Source: Acidobacteria bacterium UBA2161
Lineage (GTDB): Bacteria > Acidobacteriota > Vicinamibacteria > Vicinamibacterales > UBA823
Assembly: GCA_002328835.1 (NCBI GenBank)
Contig: DCWN01000021.1
Span: forward strand, 3,689 to 67,688
Length of the DNA stretch: 64,000 nt
Direction: 5' to 3'
The position numbers were made by a program, and so were the translations under genes. The notes beneath the pieces were generated by a model. The model had not been told where the DNA came from, did no database searches, and worked only from the letters and a program-made list of their open reading frames with translations. Within the stretch, counting starts at the first letter, position 1, and each line of letters starts with the position of its first letter. Below are positions 45,721 to 55,569 of this stretch, piece by piece.

Positions 45721-46434
45721 CTAGATTCCCTTCGCTTGGAGAAACACTCTGATGGTCCTGAGAAGGATCCCCGTATCGTACCGCCAGAGTTGGAAAGAGC
45801 TCAATGTTTGGCTCATCCGGATGTATTCCATTTCCAACTCATGCGTTGACTTCGTGGTTGGAATCCCCTTGTAGGACTGTAGCAACCCAGTCAGCCCCGC
45901 GCGCGCAGTCCGAATCTCCACCCCTTCCCGTCCTCTTCTTTCACCGTAATCTTCGACGCGAAAAGGTCGGGGACCGACCAGGCTCATTCTTCCCTGCAGG
46001 ATGTGCAGCAACTGAGGCAGTTCATCCAAGTACCATTTCTTGATCCATTTGCCGACAGCCGTGCAATTCGCGTCACCCTCCAACGTCTTGGCTCGAACCA
46101 AACCGTGGCCGAGAGGCTCCTCTTCGAGCACACTCGCCTTGATGACTCGAAACTTGTAGCAATCAAAAGGCTGCTTCCCGCTGTAGCGGACCTCATGCCG
46201 TAACACGGTGCCCCGGTCCTCCGGGCGGATGATGCCGGACAGTTTGATGGCAAGAGGAATGACGATCCACAGCGGCAGACACAAGAGGGTCAGAAGCATT
46301 GCCAAGACGACATCGGTGAGCCGCTTTAGAAAAGGAATTCTCCTTTGCTCGATCGTAGTCGCGAGCTCCGAGTCCGTCATCCGACCTCGTTGTTCACCAT
46401 AACCACTTGAATCTGCCACGTCGTCACTCAACAT
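45721..46434 (-). CDS. Bacterial sugar transferase (undecaprenyl-phosphate sugar-1-phosphate transferase type)
   Basis: 237 residues. One membrane helix near residues 38-62 (LTDVVLAMLLTLLCLPLWIVIPL) is followed by the conserved catalytic domain: QPFDCYKFRVIKAS, WYLDELPQLLHILQGRMSLVGPRP (the DELPQ and GPRP blocks), and TGLLQSY. Such enzymes load the first sugar phosphate onto undecaprenyl phosphate to start polysaccharide synthesis. A good ribosome binding site (AGGAG) sits six bases before ATG 46434. The gene has clearly lower GC than its neighbours and stands alone on the minus strand, which suggests insertion. Confidence 0.88.
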   Translation of the reverse strand: MLSDDVADSSGYGEQRGRMTDSELATTIEQRRIPFLKRLTDVVLAMLLTLLCLPLWIVIPLAIKLSGIIRPEDRGTVLRHEVRYSGKQPFDCYKFRVIKASVLEEEPLGHGLVRAKTLEGDANCTAVGKWIKKWYLDELPQLLHILQGRMSLVGPRPFRVEDYGERRGREGVEIRTARAGLTGLLQSYKGIPTTKSTHELEMEYIRMSQTLSSFQLWRYDTGILLRTIRVFLQAKGI

Positions 46435-46442
46435 TCCGAACT

Positions 46443-46486
46443 CCTGCGCTATTATCTTCGCATATGTCGTCTTTCGATCGGCTCTA
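46443..46486 (+). repeat. Copy C of sulfotransferase 5'-end repeat
   Basis: GCGCTATTATCTTCGCATAT and following bases match copies A (43149) and B (44779). It precedes the decayed sulfotransferase copy. Compared with A, one base is missing between CAT and ATGTCG. Confidence 0.55.
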
Positions 46487-46948
46487 CCGCCGGTGACCGT
46501 TCGGGAAGCCGGTCACCTCTACGAGCCGGTCATGCACCTGCATGAGAATCCCGACAAACGGTGGCTCGCCGACACCCGTGGCAAGGCGATCAAGATTATC
46601 TCGTTCCTGCTGCCGAGCCTGCCCGAGGCGCACAACTAGAAAGTCATCTTCATGCATCGCAATCTGCAGGAGGTGATGACGTCCCAGAGCAAGATGCTCC
46701 CGAAGCGCGGTGAGGAGCAGGGCGCCCATGACGCCGCGCTCGTCGCGTCGTACCAAAAGGATGTCGAGAAGACGAAGCGGTTACTCGACCGCCGCCCCTG
46801 CTTCGACGTGCTCGACGTCGACTACAGGGCCGTCCTCGACAACGCCGCCGGGGAAGCGGAGCGGATCGCGGCGTTCGTCGGAGGGCTGGATGCGGGGGTC
46901 ATGGCGGCGGTCGTCGATCAGCAGCTGTACCGGAACCGGTGGGACTAG
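46464..46948 (+). pseudogene. Decayed copy of the sulfotransferase gene
   Basis: Nucleotide-level relative of the gene at 44796-45413. From ATG 46464 it reads MSSFDRLYRR and stops (TGA). About 100 bases, including the PAPS-binding loop, have been lost. A further nonsense change replaces TAC in the HHYKV codons with TAG (near 46636-46638). The last 98 codons from ATG 46652 (MHRNLQEVMTSQSKM and on) are still open and end with the same QQLYRNR tail. It cannot make a working enzyme because the P-loop is gone. Confidence 0.85.
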
Positions 46949-46959
46949 TCTCGTTACCG

Positions 46960-47640
46960 ATGCGTCTTTCCGTTCTGATCCCCGTATTCAACGAGTCGGC
47001 GACGATCCAGGAGCTCCTGACCAAGGTCGACGCCGTCGACCTCGAGAAGGAGTTGATCATCGTCGACGACTGTTCGACTGATGGGACGCGTGATCTTCTG
47101 AAATCGATGAAGGAACCGAATCGAACTGTCGTGTTTCATGATCGGAACAGGGGCAAGGGCGCGGCCCTTCGGACAGGATTCGCACACGCGACCGGCGATT
47201 ACGTCATCATCCAAGACGCGGACCTGGAGTACGAACCCGAGGATTACACTAGGTTGCTGGACGTGGCCGTTCGAGAGAACGCCCCCGTCGTCTACGGCTC
47301 ACGATTCAAGGGTACACGTCCGGTGATGGCGTTCAAGCACTGGGCCGGGAATCGTACCCTGACGATGCTGACCAATTGGCTCTATGGCGCCGCGCTGACC
47401 GACATCGAAACGTGCTACAAGCTGCTGCGGCGAGACCTGGTCGCCGACCTTCGCATCGATTCCGACCGGTTCAACGTCGAGCCGGAACTGACGGCGAAGA
47501 TTCTGATGCGCGGCACCGACATCGTGGAAGTCCCTATCGCGTATGCGGCGCGCACGCGAGCGGAAGGGAAAAAGATCTCCTGGATGGACGCGGTGTCGGC
47601 GGTGTGGACGCTTGTTCGGTTGCGATTCTTCGCCCGCTAA
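46960..47640 (+). CDS. Family 2 glycosyltransferase (dolichyl-phosphate mannose synthase type)
   Basis: 226 residues. The GT-A fold motifs are LSVLIPVFNESATI, LIIVDDCSTDGTRD, GKGAALRTGFAHATGDYVIIQDADLEYEP (the DAD metal site) and a later SDRFNVEPELTAKIL with an acid catalyst. There is no C-terminal membrane helix pair, so it is a soluble or peripheral enzyme that probably makes a polyprenyl-phosphate-linked sugar. Such sugars feed GT-C enzymes, one of which may be the membrane protein at 48257-50293. ATG 46960 lies 11 bases after the pseudogene stop; a GTG at 46939 is within the pseudogene. Confidence 0.88.
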   Translation: MRLSVLIPVFNESATIQELLTKVDAVDLEKELIIVDDCSTDGTRDLLKSMKEPNRTVVFHDRNRGKGAALRTGFAHATGDYVIIQDADLEYEPEDYTRLLDVAVRENAPVVYGSRFKGTRPVMAFKHWAGNRTLTMLTNWLYGAALTDIETCYKLLRRDLVADLRIDSDRFNVEPELTAKILMRGTDIVEVPIAYAARTRAEGKKISWMDAVSAVWTLVRLRFFAR

Positions 47641-48256
47641 CCTGTCGTTCCTTGGCGGGAACGTCGACCTCAGGCAACTCCACACCTCCAAGGCTATCGG
47701 AGCGCCGCCGTTCTGCAGGGCGCGTTGGAGACGATCCAGTCGGACGTGTTCCCCGACGTTTCAGCGGGCGTTCTAATTCCAGGCGCAGCCGGACGTGGTG
47801 GCGTCTATTGCCGCTGTCGAGCGCACCGTGCGCGCAAAACGCCGTCGACGACGGCTCGATGGCTCGCCCAAGGTGACCGCCGCGCTGGGATCGCGCCATC
47901 CGTGGGAGGAGCGGTTCGATCTTGGCCCATTGCGCGTCGGTCAAATGGACGCTGCGTCTGGCTACGATTACTACCTGCGGCCAGGGGAGTACCAAATCCG
48001 CGATTAATCTACAAGTACAAAGTCGACCCTTCAGGAGGTTGTGAAACCGCTTCTAGGAGCGGACTGAGTGTATCGTTGAGTCCGCGTCACTCGAGTGAGG
48101 CCGGCTCCACCTGGACGTACCATGACTTGAATCGCACAGGGAAACGACGCCGCCAGCGGTCGGTGCGCTCCAACCTTGGCTGTCCAACGCCGGCTGGCGC
48201 GGCGGATCGTTGGGGAATTACGATAGGATTCAGCTGCCTTGTGGCACGGCCCAGCC
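47641..48256. other. Gene-poor stretch with IS remnant
   Basis: 616 bases between two glycosyltransferase-type genes. The middle holds a decayed transposase start (see next entry). The remainder, about 48000-48256, shows no coding pattern and is lower in GC. It should contain the promoter of the following membrane protein gene, but I could not assign boxes. Confidence 0.5.
47705..47965 (-). mobile_element. Remnant of an IS5-like transposase gene
   Basis: On the minus strand the reading LTDAQWAKIEPLLPRMARSQ matches the N-terminal (DUF4096-type) part of IS5-family transposases. The match then continues in a shifted frame as PWASHRAVVDGVLRARCA. Beyond that only weak traces remain (DRLQRALQNGG) and there is no catalytic domain. 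No terminal inverted repeats could be paired by eye. It marks past insertion in the polysaccharide region. Confidence 0.65.
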
Positions 48257-50293
48257 ATGGACATCCCTTCAAGGGCGCCTGCTCAGAGCCAAATGCACGT
48301 AGCCCCGTGGGCGAGATGGGCGTGGTGCCTCGTCTTGAGCCTGTTGGTGACGGCGTGCCTCGTAGTGTGGCACGTCTCGTTGCTCTGGCTGGCTCGCGAC
48401 ACGCCGTGGCGACTGGCCGCTTGGCTGCTGGTCGTCCTGGCACTCGTGCTCGTCAGCAGGCAGTTGGCGCGACGCGTCACCCCAACGGCGCGCTCGTTCC
48501 TCATGCGGCACGCCGCCCGGATCGATACGGTCGGCATCGTCTTCATCGCGTTCTTGCTGTTGCTGCTCCTGCTCTTTCATATGGGCTTCGAGCGAGCAGC
48601 CTCCGACGGCCGGTCGTACTTCGTGCAGGTGCGATCCCTGGTCATGGATGGCGACCTCGACTTTGCCAACGATGAAGCGGAGTTTGGCGGACACGGCGCG
48701 AAACAGTACGCGTTCGGGGCGCCCATCCTCTGGAGCCCCTTTTTCGTCGCCGCCCATGTCTGGCTCAGTGGGCTGAATCTACTGGGAAGCGATCTCCGGG
48801 TCGACGGCTACTACTTCCCGTATCAGCGCGCGATCGGGCTCGGGACACTCCTGTACGGCTTTGTCGGTCTCGTCCTCATGTACAGGGTCGTGCGGAGGTA
48901 TTTTTCGAAGGGCCTGGCCTGTCTGTCGACGCTGGGGTTGTGCGGCACGTCGTTTCTGATCTGGTATCTCGTCGTCGACAATTCGATGGTCCACGGCGTC
49001 TCGATGTTCGCGACGACGCTGTTTCTGTTTCTCTGGCACCGCGCTCGCGACGTCCCGACGCGAGTGCCCTGGATCTGGCTGGGCACCGCCGCGGGCGTCA
49101 TGACCATGGTGCGATGGCAGAACGCCGCGTTCGTGGGGCTTCCACTGGCTGACCTCTTGTGGACATCCTACTGCGCTCGAACCGGTGATCGCCGCGCCCG
49201 GCTGCGCGCGGGCAGCGAAGACCTGCTCAGGTTCACCGGAGCCGCGTTCTGTGCGTTCGTACCCCAGCTCCTGTTTTGGAAGGCCGTGTACGGGTCCTGG
49301 GTCTACTTGCCGGTTCGCGAGCATGCGTTTCAACCGACCTGGCTGCCGCCATACATGATCGACGTCCTCTTTTCATCGAACCGCGGGCTGTTGTCGTGGA
49401 CGCCCGTCATCACCGCGGCACTCGTCGGCCTGGTGCTCTTCGCCCGCGACCACTGGCGCGTGGCTCTCGTGCTCGGCGGTGGGTTTCTCGCCCAGACGTG
49501 GATCAACGGGGCGGTTGAAATCTGGTGGGGCGGCGTGGGTTTTGGCGCGCGGCGCTTCGCCAACTGCGCGCTCGTCTTCGCGGTTGGCCTGGCCGGTCTC
49601 CTGGCCGCAATCCAGCGACGCCCTCTCGTGGCACCGGCCGTGACGCTGTGTGCGCTGCTGCTGTTCAACACCGTATTCATGCTCGGCTACCGAGGCGGCA
49701 CGTTGCCGCCGACCGAAGGCGTGACGTTCGCGAGCGTCATGGGCGAGTTGTACGACCGCGTGGGCAATCCGTTCTCGTTGCCCGTCGGCGCCTACGTGGC
49801 GTGGCGGTACGATGTGAGCTTGCCCATCTACGACCGGTTGCGGGGTCGGACGTACAACAATCTCTCGATCGACGTCGGTGCGCCAGGCGATGAGCGGTTC
49901 CTTGGCCACGGGTGGGCGGCGCGGGAACAGCATCCCAGTTTTTCGTTTCGGTGGGCGAGCAACGACACCTCCACCGTGCTTGTGCCACTCAAGACGAACG
50001 TGGATGACTACGTCCTCGAGCTCGAGTGGGGACCATTCAACGCGACGGGGTTACCCTCCCAGACAGTCCAGATCGAGGTCAACTCCATCGCCGTGGCCTC
50101 GCTGACGCTGCAGCCAGGGATGCAGGTGAGCCACATCGATATTCCGTCCACGACGCTCAGGCCCAATCTGAATCAGTTGCGCTTTCGATACGGATACGCC
50201 GTTTCACCCCAGGAGCTTGGCCTGTCAGTAGACGCCCGACGGCTTGCTGTCCAGGTGGTAACTATTCAGCTTCGGCGGCTCCTCGATCCGTAG
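48257..50293 (+). CDS. Large membrane protein, putative GT-C glycosyltransferase with C-terminal beta domain
   Basis: 678 residues from ATG 48257. About ten to twelve membrane helices occupy residues 15-490. The first large periplasmic loop has DGRSYFVQVRSLVMDGDLDFANDE, where acidic residues resemble the catalytic loop of polyprenyl-sugar-dependent transferases. The last 180 residues are a soluble beta-sandwich. Part of it (IAVASLTLQPGMQVSHIDIP) closely resembles a segment in the N-terminal beta region of the sulfatase-like lipoprotein (VVLGELTLQPGEQTYTLPIP). It likely adds sugars to a lipid- or surface-linked glycan, with the GT2 enzyme upstream providing donor. Activity not proven. Confidence 0.65.
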   Translation: MDIPSRAPAQSQMHVAPWARWAWCLVLSLLVTACLVVWHVSLLWLARDTPWRLAAWLLVVLALVLVSRQLARRVTPTARSFLMRHAARIDTVGIVFIAFLLLLLLLFHMGFERAASDGRSYFVQVRSLVMDGDLDFANDEAEFGGHGAKQYAFGAPILWSPFFVAAHVWLSGLNLLGSDLRVDGYYFPYQRAIGLGTLLYGFVGLVLMYRVVRRYFSKGLACLSTLGLCGTSFLIWYLVVDNSMVHGVSMFATTLFLFLWHRARDVPTRVPWIWLGTAAGVMTMVRWQNAAFVGLPLADLLWTSYCARTGDRRARLRAGSEDLLRFTGAAFCAFVPQLLFWKAVYGSWVYLPVREHAFQPTWLPPYMIDVLFSSNRGLLSWTPVITAALVGLVLFARDHWRVALVLGGGFLAQTWINGAVEIWWGGVGFGARRFANCALVFAVGLAGLLAAIQRRPLVAPAVTLCALLLFNTVFMLGYRGGTLPPTEGVTFASVMGELYDRVGNPFSLPVGAYVAWRYDVSLPIYDRLRGRTYNNLSIDVGAPGDERFLGHGWAAREQHPSFSFRWASNDTSTVLVPLKTNVDDYVLELEWGPFNATGLPSQTVQIEVNSIAVASLTLQPGMQVSHIDIPSTTLRPNLNQLRFRYGYAVSPQELGLSVDARRLAVQVVTIQLRRLLDP

Positions 50294-50347
50294 GGGACCG
50301 CGACGGGCCGTTGTCCGCCGAGCCGTTGACTACCCAGTCGTTGGTGG

Positions 50348-50434
50348 TGGTGCGGAAGAGGGGATTCGAACCCCTACGATGTTGCCACCGCCAGCCCCTC
50401 AAGCTGGTGCGTCTGCCAGTTCCGCCACTTCCGC
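50348..50434 (-). tRNA. tRNA-Leu (anticodon GAG)
   Basis: Minus-strand cloverleaf of 87 nt including an encoded CCA. The acceptor GCGGAAG pairs with CTTCCGC. The anticodon stem CCAGC/GCTGG encloses TTGAGGG (anticodon GAG), a long variable arm follows as expected for Leu, and the T loop is TTCGAAT. Confidence 0.95.
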
Positions 50435-50483
50435 GTATTGGAGGGTGCGCACGACAACGGCCCGGCGCCGTCGTCGGGTTTGA

Positions 50484-50879
50484 CTATCCCTGAGGCGGCT
50501 CGCTTGGCGGTTCCGTCTCGGGTTCCTCTGACGTCCCGGACTCGGCTGGTTCTTCCGACGCCGTTTCTGGCTCGGATGTCGTGATTGGCAGCAGCGGCGC
50601 CGCCGCCGGCGCCGGTCCACCGACACCGCTCAGCAGCGAGCCGGGTCCGCGCTGACCGATGATCGCCAGCGTGAGGGCGCCGACGATGAAGAGTACGCCG
50701 AGCACGGTCGTCGCCTTTGTCAGGACCGTCGCACTGCCGCGGGCGCCGAACGCCGTCTGGCTGCCGCCGCCGCCGAACGCGGCGGCGATGTCCCCGCCCT
50801 TGCCCTGCTGCAGCAGGACGACCAGGATCAGGAAGAAGCAGGCAACGATGTAGGCACCCAGCAATACGTAATAAAACAT
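50484..50879 (-). CDS. secG: Preprotein translocase subunit SecG
   Basis: 131 residues. Two membrane helices (about 4-22 and 55-76) flank the conserved cytoplasmic segment VVLLQQGKGGDIAAAFGGGGSQTAFGARGS, the SecG hallmark. The C-terminal 50 residues are Pro/Glu-rich and disordered. SecG assists SecYE in protein export. It follows tpiA with the usual bacterial gene order (gap-pgk-tpiA-secG-tRNA-Leu) and has its own TATAAT box within the tpiA stop region. Confidence 0.95.
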   Translation of the reverse strand: MFYYVLLGAYIVACFFLILVVLLQQGKGGDIAAAFGGGGSQTAFGARGSATVLTKATTVLGVLFIVGALTLAIIGQRGPGSLLSGVGGPAPAAAPLLPITTSEPETASEEPAESGTSEEPETEPPSEPPQG

Positions 50880-50888
50880 AGCCCTTAA

Positions 50889-51662
<774 letters not shown>

Positions 51663-51791
51663 CGTTGGCCTCGTTCCAAGAGAAGGGCTTCGCCCTGCGG
51701 GCTCGCCCCGGTAGCCCTGCCCGCTCGCCTTCACTTCGGGGCCCCCAGTATTCTTTCACCCCTGCAGGAAGGGGCAAGGACTGCCCTACAC
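51663..51791. repeat. Intergenic repeat between pgk and tpiA
   Basis: Read on the minus strand, this spacer contains TGTAGGGCAGTCCTTGCCCC, then GGGCAGGGCTACCGGGGCGA and GCAGGGCGAAGCCCTTCTC. The same building blocks, in similar order, occur at 59295-59435 between gmhB and rfaE2. Small hairpins (CCCCT/AGGGG and GGCA/TGCC) are present. It looks like a dispersed intergenic repeat, and may also weaken transcription between the genes. Confidence 0.5.
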
Positions 51792-53012
51792 TTAGCCCGT
51801 GACTGCTCGATCCGGCAGTGCCGCCACGCCGGGCAGCGTCCGGCCGCCGAGGAATTCGAGCGACGCGCCGCCACCGGTCGAGATGTGCGAGATGCGGTCC
51901 TTGACGCCGGCCTTGGCGATGGCGGCGATCGAGTCGCCCCCGCCGACGATCGTCGTACCGTCGACATGGGCCACGGCCCGCGCGACGCCGATCGTGCCGG
52001 CGGCGAACGGGTCCCGTTCGAACACGCCCATCGGTCCGTTCCAGACGACGGTCTTCGCCCCCAACAGGGCCGTCGCGTAGCGCGCCAGAGTCTCCGGCCC
52101 GATGTCGACGCCGATCCGGTCGCCGATCGCCGGGTCGTCGGCGGCCAGGACGTCGCCCGACGTCGCATCGAGCGCGGTCGTGACGAGATGGTCCACAGGC
52201 AGTTCGAGCGTGACGTTCCGCTCGGCCGCCCGGGCTCCGGCGACCACCTCGCCGGCCGCGTCCAACAGATCGCCCTCGACGAGCGAACGCCCGACTGGCA
52301 GGCCCTGCTGCTTGAAGAAGGTGTAGGCCATGGCGCCGCCGATGAGCAGTGTATCGACGCGCTCGAGCAGGTTGCGGATGACGTCGAGCTTGCCCGACAC
52401 CTTCGCGCCACCGATCACCGCGACGAACGGTCGAGCCGGATTCGAGAGCGCGCGACCCAGGTAGTCGAGTTCTGCGGCCATCAGCAGGCCGGCGCCCGCC
52501 TCAGCCACGTGCCCGACGATCCCTTCGGTGGAGGCGTGGGCTCGGTGCGCCGCGCCGAACGCGTCGTTCACGTAGCTATCAGCAAGCGCGGCCAACGTCT
52601 TGGCGAAAGTCGGGTCGTTGGCTTCTTCCTCGGCGTGGAACCGGAGGTTCTCGAGCAGCACGACGCCGCCCGCCGGCGTCTCGCCGACGGCGGCTTCGGC
52701 CGGTGCGCCGATGGCGTCGGTCGCGAACGTGACCGGGCGGTCGAGCAGTTCCGCCAGTCGCTCGGCCACCGGCCGGAGCGTCAGGTCGTCGCGACGCAGC
52801 CCATTGGGCCGTCCGAGGTGCGAGGCGAGGATGACGGTTGCGCCAGCCTCGATCGCGCGACGGATCGTCGGCAGCGACGCCCGGATCCGGGTGTCGTCGG
52901 TGATCGCGCCATCGGCGATCGGCACGTTGAAATCGACGCGGATGAAGACCCTGCGGCCGGCGAGGTCGAGATCGTCGATCGTGCGCTTCCGGGGTGGCGT
53001 CGCCTCAACCAT
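51792..53012 (-). CDS. pgk: Phosphoglycerate kinase
   Basis: 406 residues. Transfers phosphate from 1,3-bisphosphoglycerate to ADP. Seen: RVFIRVDFNVP at the N-terminus, ILASHLGRPNG, LLENLRFH, DAFGAAHRAHAST, VIGGAKVSGKLDVI and the nucleotide-binding GGGDSIAAIAKAG with STGGGASLEFL. ATG 53012 is 23 bp after the gap stop codon. Length normal. Confidence 0.97.
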   Translation of the reverse strand: MVEATPPRKRTIDDLDLAGRRVFIRVDFNVPIADGAITDDTRIRASLPTIRRAIEAGATVILASHLGRPNGLRRDDLTLRPVAERLAELLDRPVTFATDAIGAPAEAAVGETPAGGVVLLENLRFHAEEEANDPTFAKTLAALADSYVNDAFGAAHRAHASTEGIVGHVAEAGAGLLMAAELDYLGRALSNPARPFVAVIGGAKVSGKLDVIRNLLERVDTLLIGGAMAYTFFKQQGLPVGRSLVEGDLLDAAGEVVAGARAAERNVTLELPVDHLVTTALDATSGDVLAADDPAIGDRIGVDIGPETLARYATALLGAKTVVWNGPMGVFERDPFAAGTIGVARAVAHVDGTTIVGGGDSIAAIAKAGVKDRISHISTGGGASLEFLGGRTLPGVAALPDRAVTG

Positions 53013-53035
53013 GCGGGCAGGGGTGCGAAAGGTTG

Positions 53036-54043
<1,008 letters not shown>

Positions 54044-54086
54044 GACCCTGCTCCCCCCACAAGACGCTGTACCAGACAGGATGCCC

Positions 54087-54104
54087 GTTCGCGTTCACGC
54101 GAAC
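54087..54104. promoter_or_regulatory. Palindromic operator 1 in gap/waaA control region
   Basis: Perfect inverted repeat GTTCGCG-TTCA-CGCGAAC. Its centre is 32 bp from that of operator 2, about three helical turns. It covers the predicted start point of the gap transcript. The protein that binds is unknown. Confidence 0.6.
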
Positions 54105-54109
54105 AGCCC

Positions 54110-54139
54110 ATTTTAGTGAACGTTCTTGCGAACGGTCAA
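54110..54139 (-). promoter_or_regulatory. Promoter of gap
   Basis: Minus-strand -35 TTGACC (54139-54134) and -10 TAAAAT (54115-54110) with an 18-bp spacer. Transcription would start near 54103 and enter gap at 54043. Operator 2 lies inside the spacer and the -35 edge. Confidence 0.55.
54121..54134. promoter_or_regulatory. Palindromic operator 2 in gap/waaA control region
   Basis: Inverted repeat CGTTC-TTGC-GAACG, sharing the half-site CGTTC/GAACG with operator 1. It covers the -35 box of the waaA promoter and lies between the -10 and -35 boxes of the gap promoter, so one bound protein could control both directions. Confidence 0.6.
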
Positions 54140-54154
54140 ACCGCCAGCTATACT
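54126..54154 (+). promoter_or_regulatory. Promoter of waaA/LPS operon
   Basis: Plus-strand -35 TTGCGA (54126-54131) and -10 TATACT (54149-54154) with a 17-bp spacer. Start of transcription near 54161, leaving a leader of about 46 nt before waaA. It overlaps the gap promoter back to back. Confidence 0.55.
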
Positions 54155-54206
54155 CGACCGACGTCCGAGAGATGGCGTCGTCGCATCCGGATGCGGCACC
54201 TCTCCG

Positions 54207-55547
54207 ATGTACCTCATCTACAGTTTCCTCACGCTCGTCTTCTTCATCATCGTTTCGCCGTACTTCGCCTATCAGGCGCTGCGCTACCGGAAGTACATCG
54301 GCAGCCTCCGCCAGCGGCTCGGCTATCTCCCCGTCTCGTTCAATCTGGACGGCGAACCGTCGATCTGGATCCACGCCGTCTCGGTGGGGGAGGTCCTGGC
54401 GGCGCGTGCGCTGCTGCCCGAGTTGCGTGAGTGCTACCCCTCGCTCCGGCTGTTCATGTCGACGACGACGATGACCGGCCAGCGGTTGGCGCGTCAGAAC
54501 CTGCAGGGCCTCGATGGGGTCTTCTACTTTCCGTTCGACCTCAGCTTCATCGTGAACCGCACGCTGCGGCTGGTCCGGCCGAAGCTCTTCATCATGATGG
54601 AGACCGAGATCTGGCCGAACCTGCTGCGGGCGTGCCGGCGGCAGGGCGTGAAGACGATGCTGGTGAACGGGCGGATCTCGGCGCGCTCGTTCCCGCGCTA
54701 CCGCGCGATCCGCCCGCTGTTCCGCCACGTGCTGGAGCAGATCGACCGCTACTGTGCGCAAGGCAACGAGTCGGCGCAGCGCTTGATCGACCTCGGTGCC
54801 GATCCCGCCCGGGTGATCGTCACCGGCAGCCTGAAGTTCGATTCGCTCGAGCCGCCGACCGCGCGGCCCGCGCTGCAGTCGAGAGACCGCGTGCTGCGCT
54901 ACTTCCGGATGAGCGAGCGCCGCCATGTCGTGGTCGCGGCCAGCACGCTCAAGGGCGAGGAGGCGCCGGTGCTGCGCGCGTTCGCCCGCGTCAAGCGGTC
55001 CGCCGCCGACGCCTTGCTCATCATCGCGCCCCGCCACCCCCAGCGGTTCGACGACGTGGTGCGTTTGGTCGAGAGCACCGGGTTCTCGGTGGCCCGCCGG
55101 ACCGACCTGCCGATCGACAGCGAGCCCCGGATGGACGTCGTCGTCCTCGACACGATCGGCGAGCTGGCGCGGCTCTACCAGGTGGCCACGGTCGTCTTCG
55201 TCGGCGGCAGCCTGGTCGACGCCGGCGGCCACAACATTCTCGAGCCGGCCGTCTTCGGCAAGCCGATCGTCTTCGGTCCGCAGATGCAGAACTTCCAGGA
55301 GATCGCCGAGGCCTTCGTGGCGTCGAACGCCGCCTGCCAGGTGCGGTCCGAGCGCGAGTTCGAGGAGGCGCTGATGGCGTTGCTCGCCGATCCGGCGCGT
55401 CGCGCCGGCCTCGGGGCCGCCGCGCGGGCGCTGGTCGAGTCGAATCGCGGCGCCAAGCAACGGAGTCTGTCGGCGATCCAGGATCTGCTGCCGCCCGAGG
55501 ACTCGGACAGCACGCCCACCGTCCGGCCCTTCCGGCTCGTCCAGTAG
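54207..55547 (+). CDS. waaA: 3-deoxy-D-manno-octulosonic acid (Kdo) transferase
   Basis: 446 residues. Adds Kdo from CMP-Kdo to the lipid A precursor, at the inner face of the cytoplasmic membrane. An N-terminal membrane anchor (MYLIYSFLTLVFFIIVSPY) is followed by a GT-B fold: IWIHAVSVGEVLAAR with the catalytic Glu, FMMETEIWPNLLR, VTGSLKFD, and the C-terminal VGGSLVDAGGHNILEPAVFGKP typical of the CMP-Kdo-binding half. ATG 54207 starts right at the anchor. First gene of the LPS operon. Confidence 0.94.
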   Translation: MYLIYSFLTLVFFIIVSPYFAYQALRYRKYIGSLRQRLGYLPVSFNLDGEPSIWIHAVSVGEVLAARALLPELRECYPSLRLFMSTTTMTGQRLARQNLQGLDGVFYFPFDLSFIVNRTLRLVRPKLFIMMETEIWPNLLRACRRQGVKTMLVNGRISARSFPRYRAIRPLFRHVLEQIDRYCAQGNESAQRLIDLGADPARVIVTGSLKFDSLEPPTARPALQSRDRVLRYFRMSERRHVVVAASTLKGEEAPVLRAFARVKRSAADALLIIAPRHPQRFDDVVRLVESTGFSVARRTDLPIDSEPRMDVVVLDTIGELARLYQVATVVFVGGSLVDAGGHNILEPAVFGKPIVFGPQMQNFQEIAEAFVASNAACQVRSEREFEEALMALLADPARRAGLGAAARALVESNRGAKQRSLSAIQDLLPPEDSDSTPTVRPFRLVQ

Positions 55548-55569
55548 CACGTCAGTTTCTAGAGGTCGA

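Noticed and set aside
48001..48256. Second transposase or inverted repeat of the IS remnant
   Set aside because: No matching ends or coding pattern could be found by eye.
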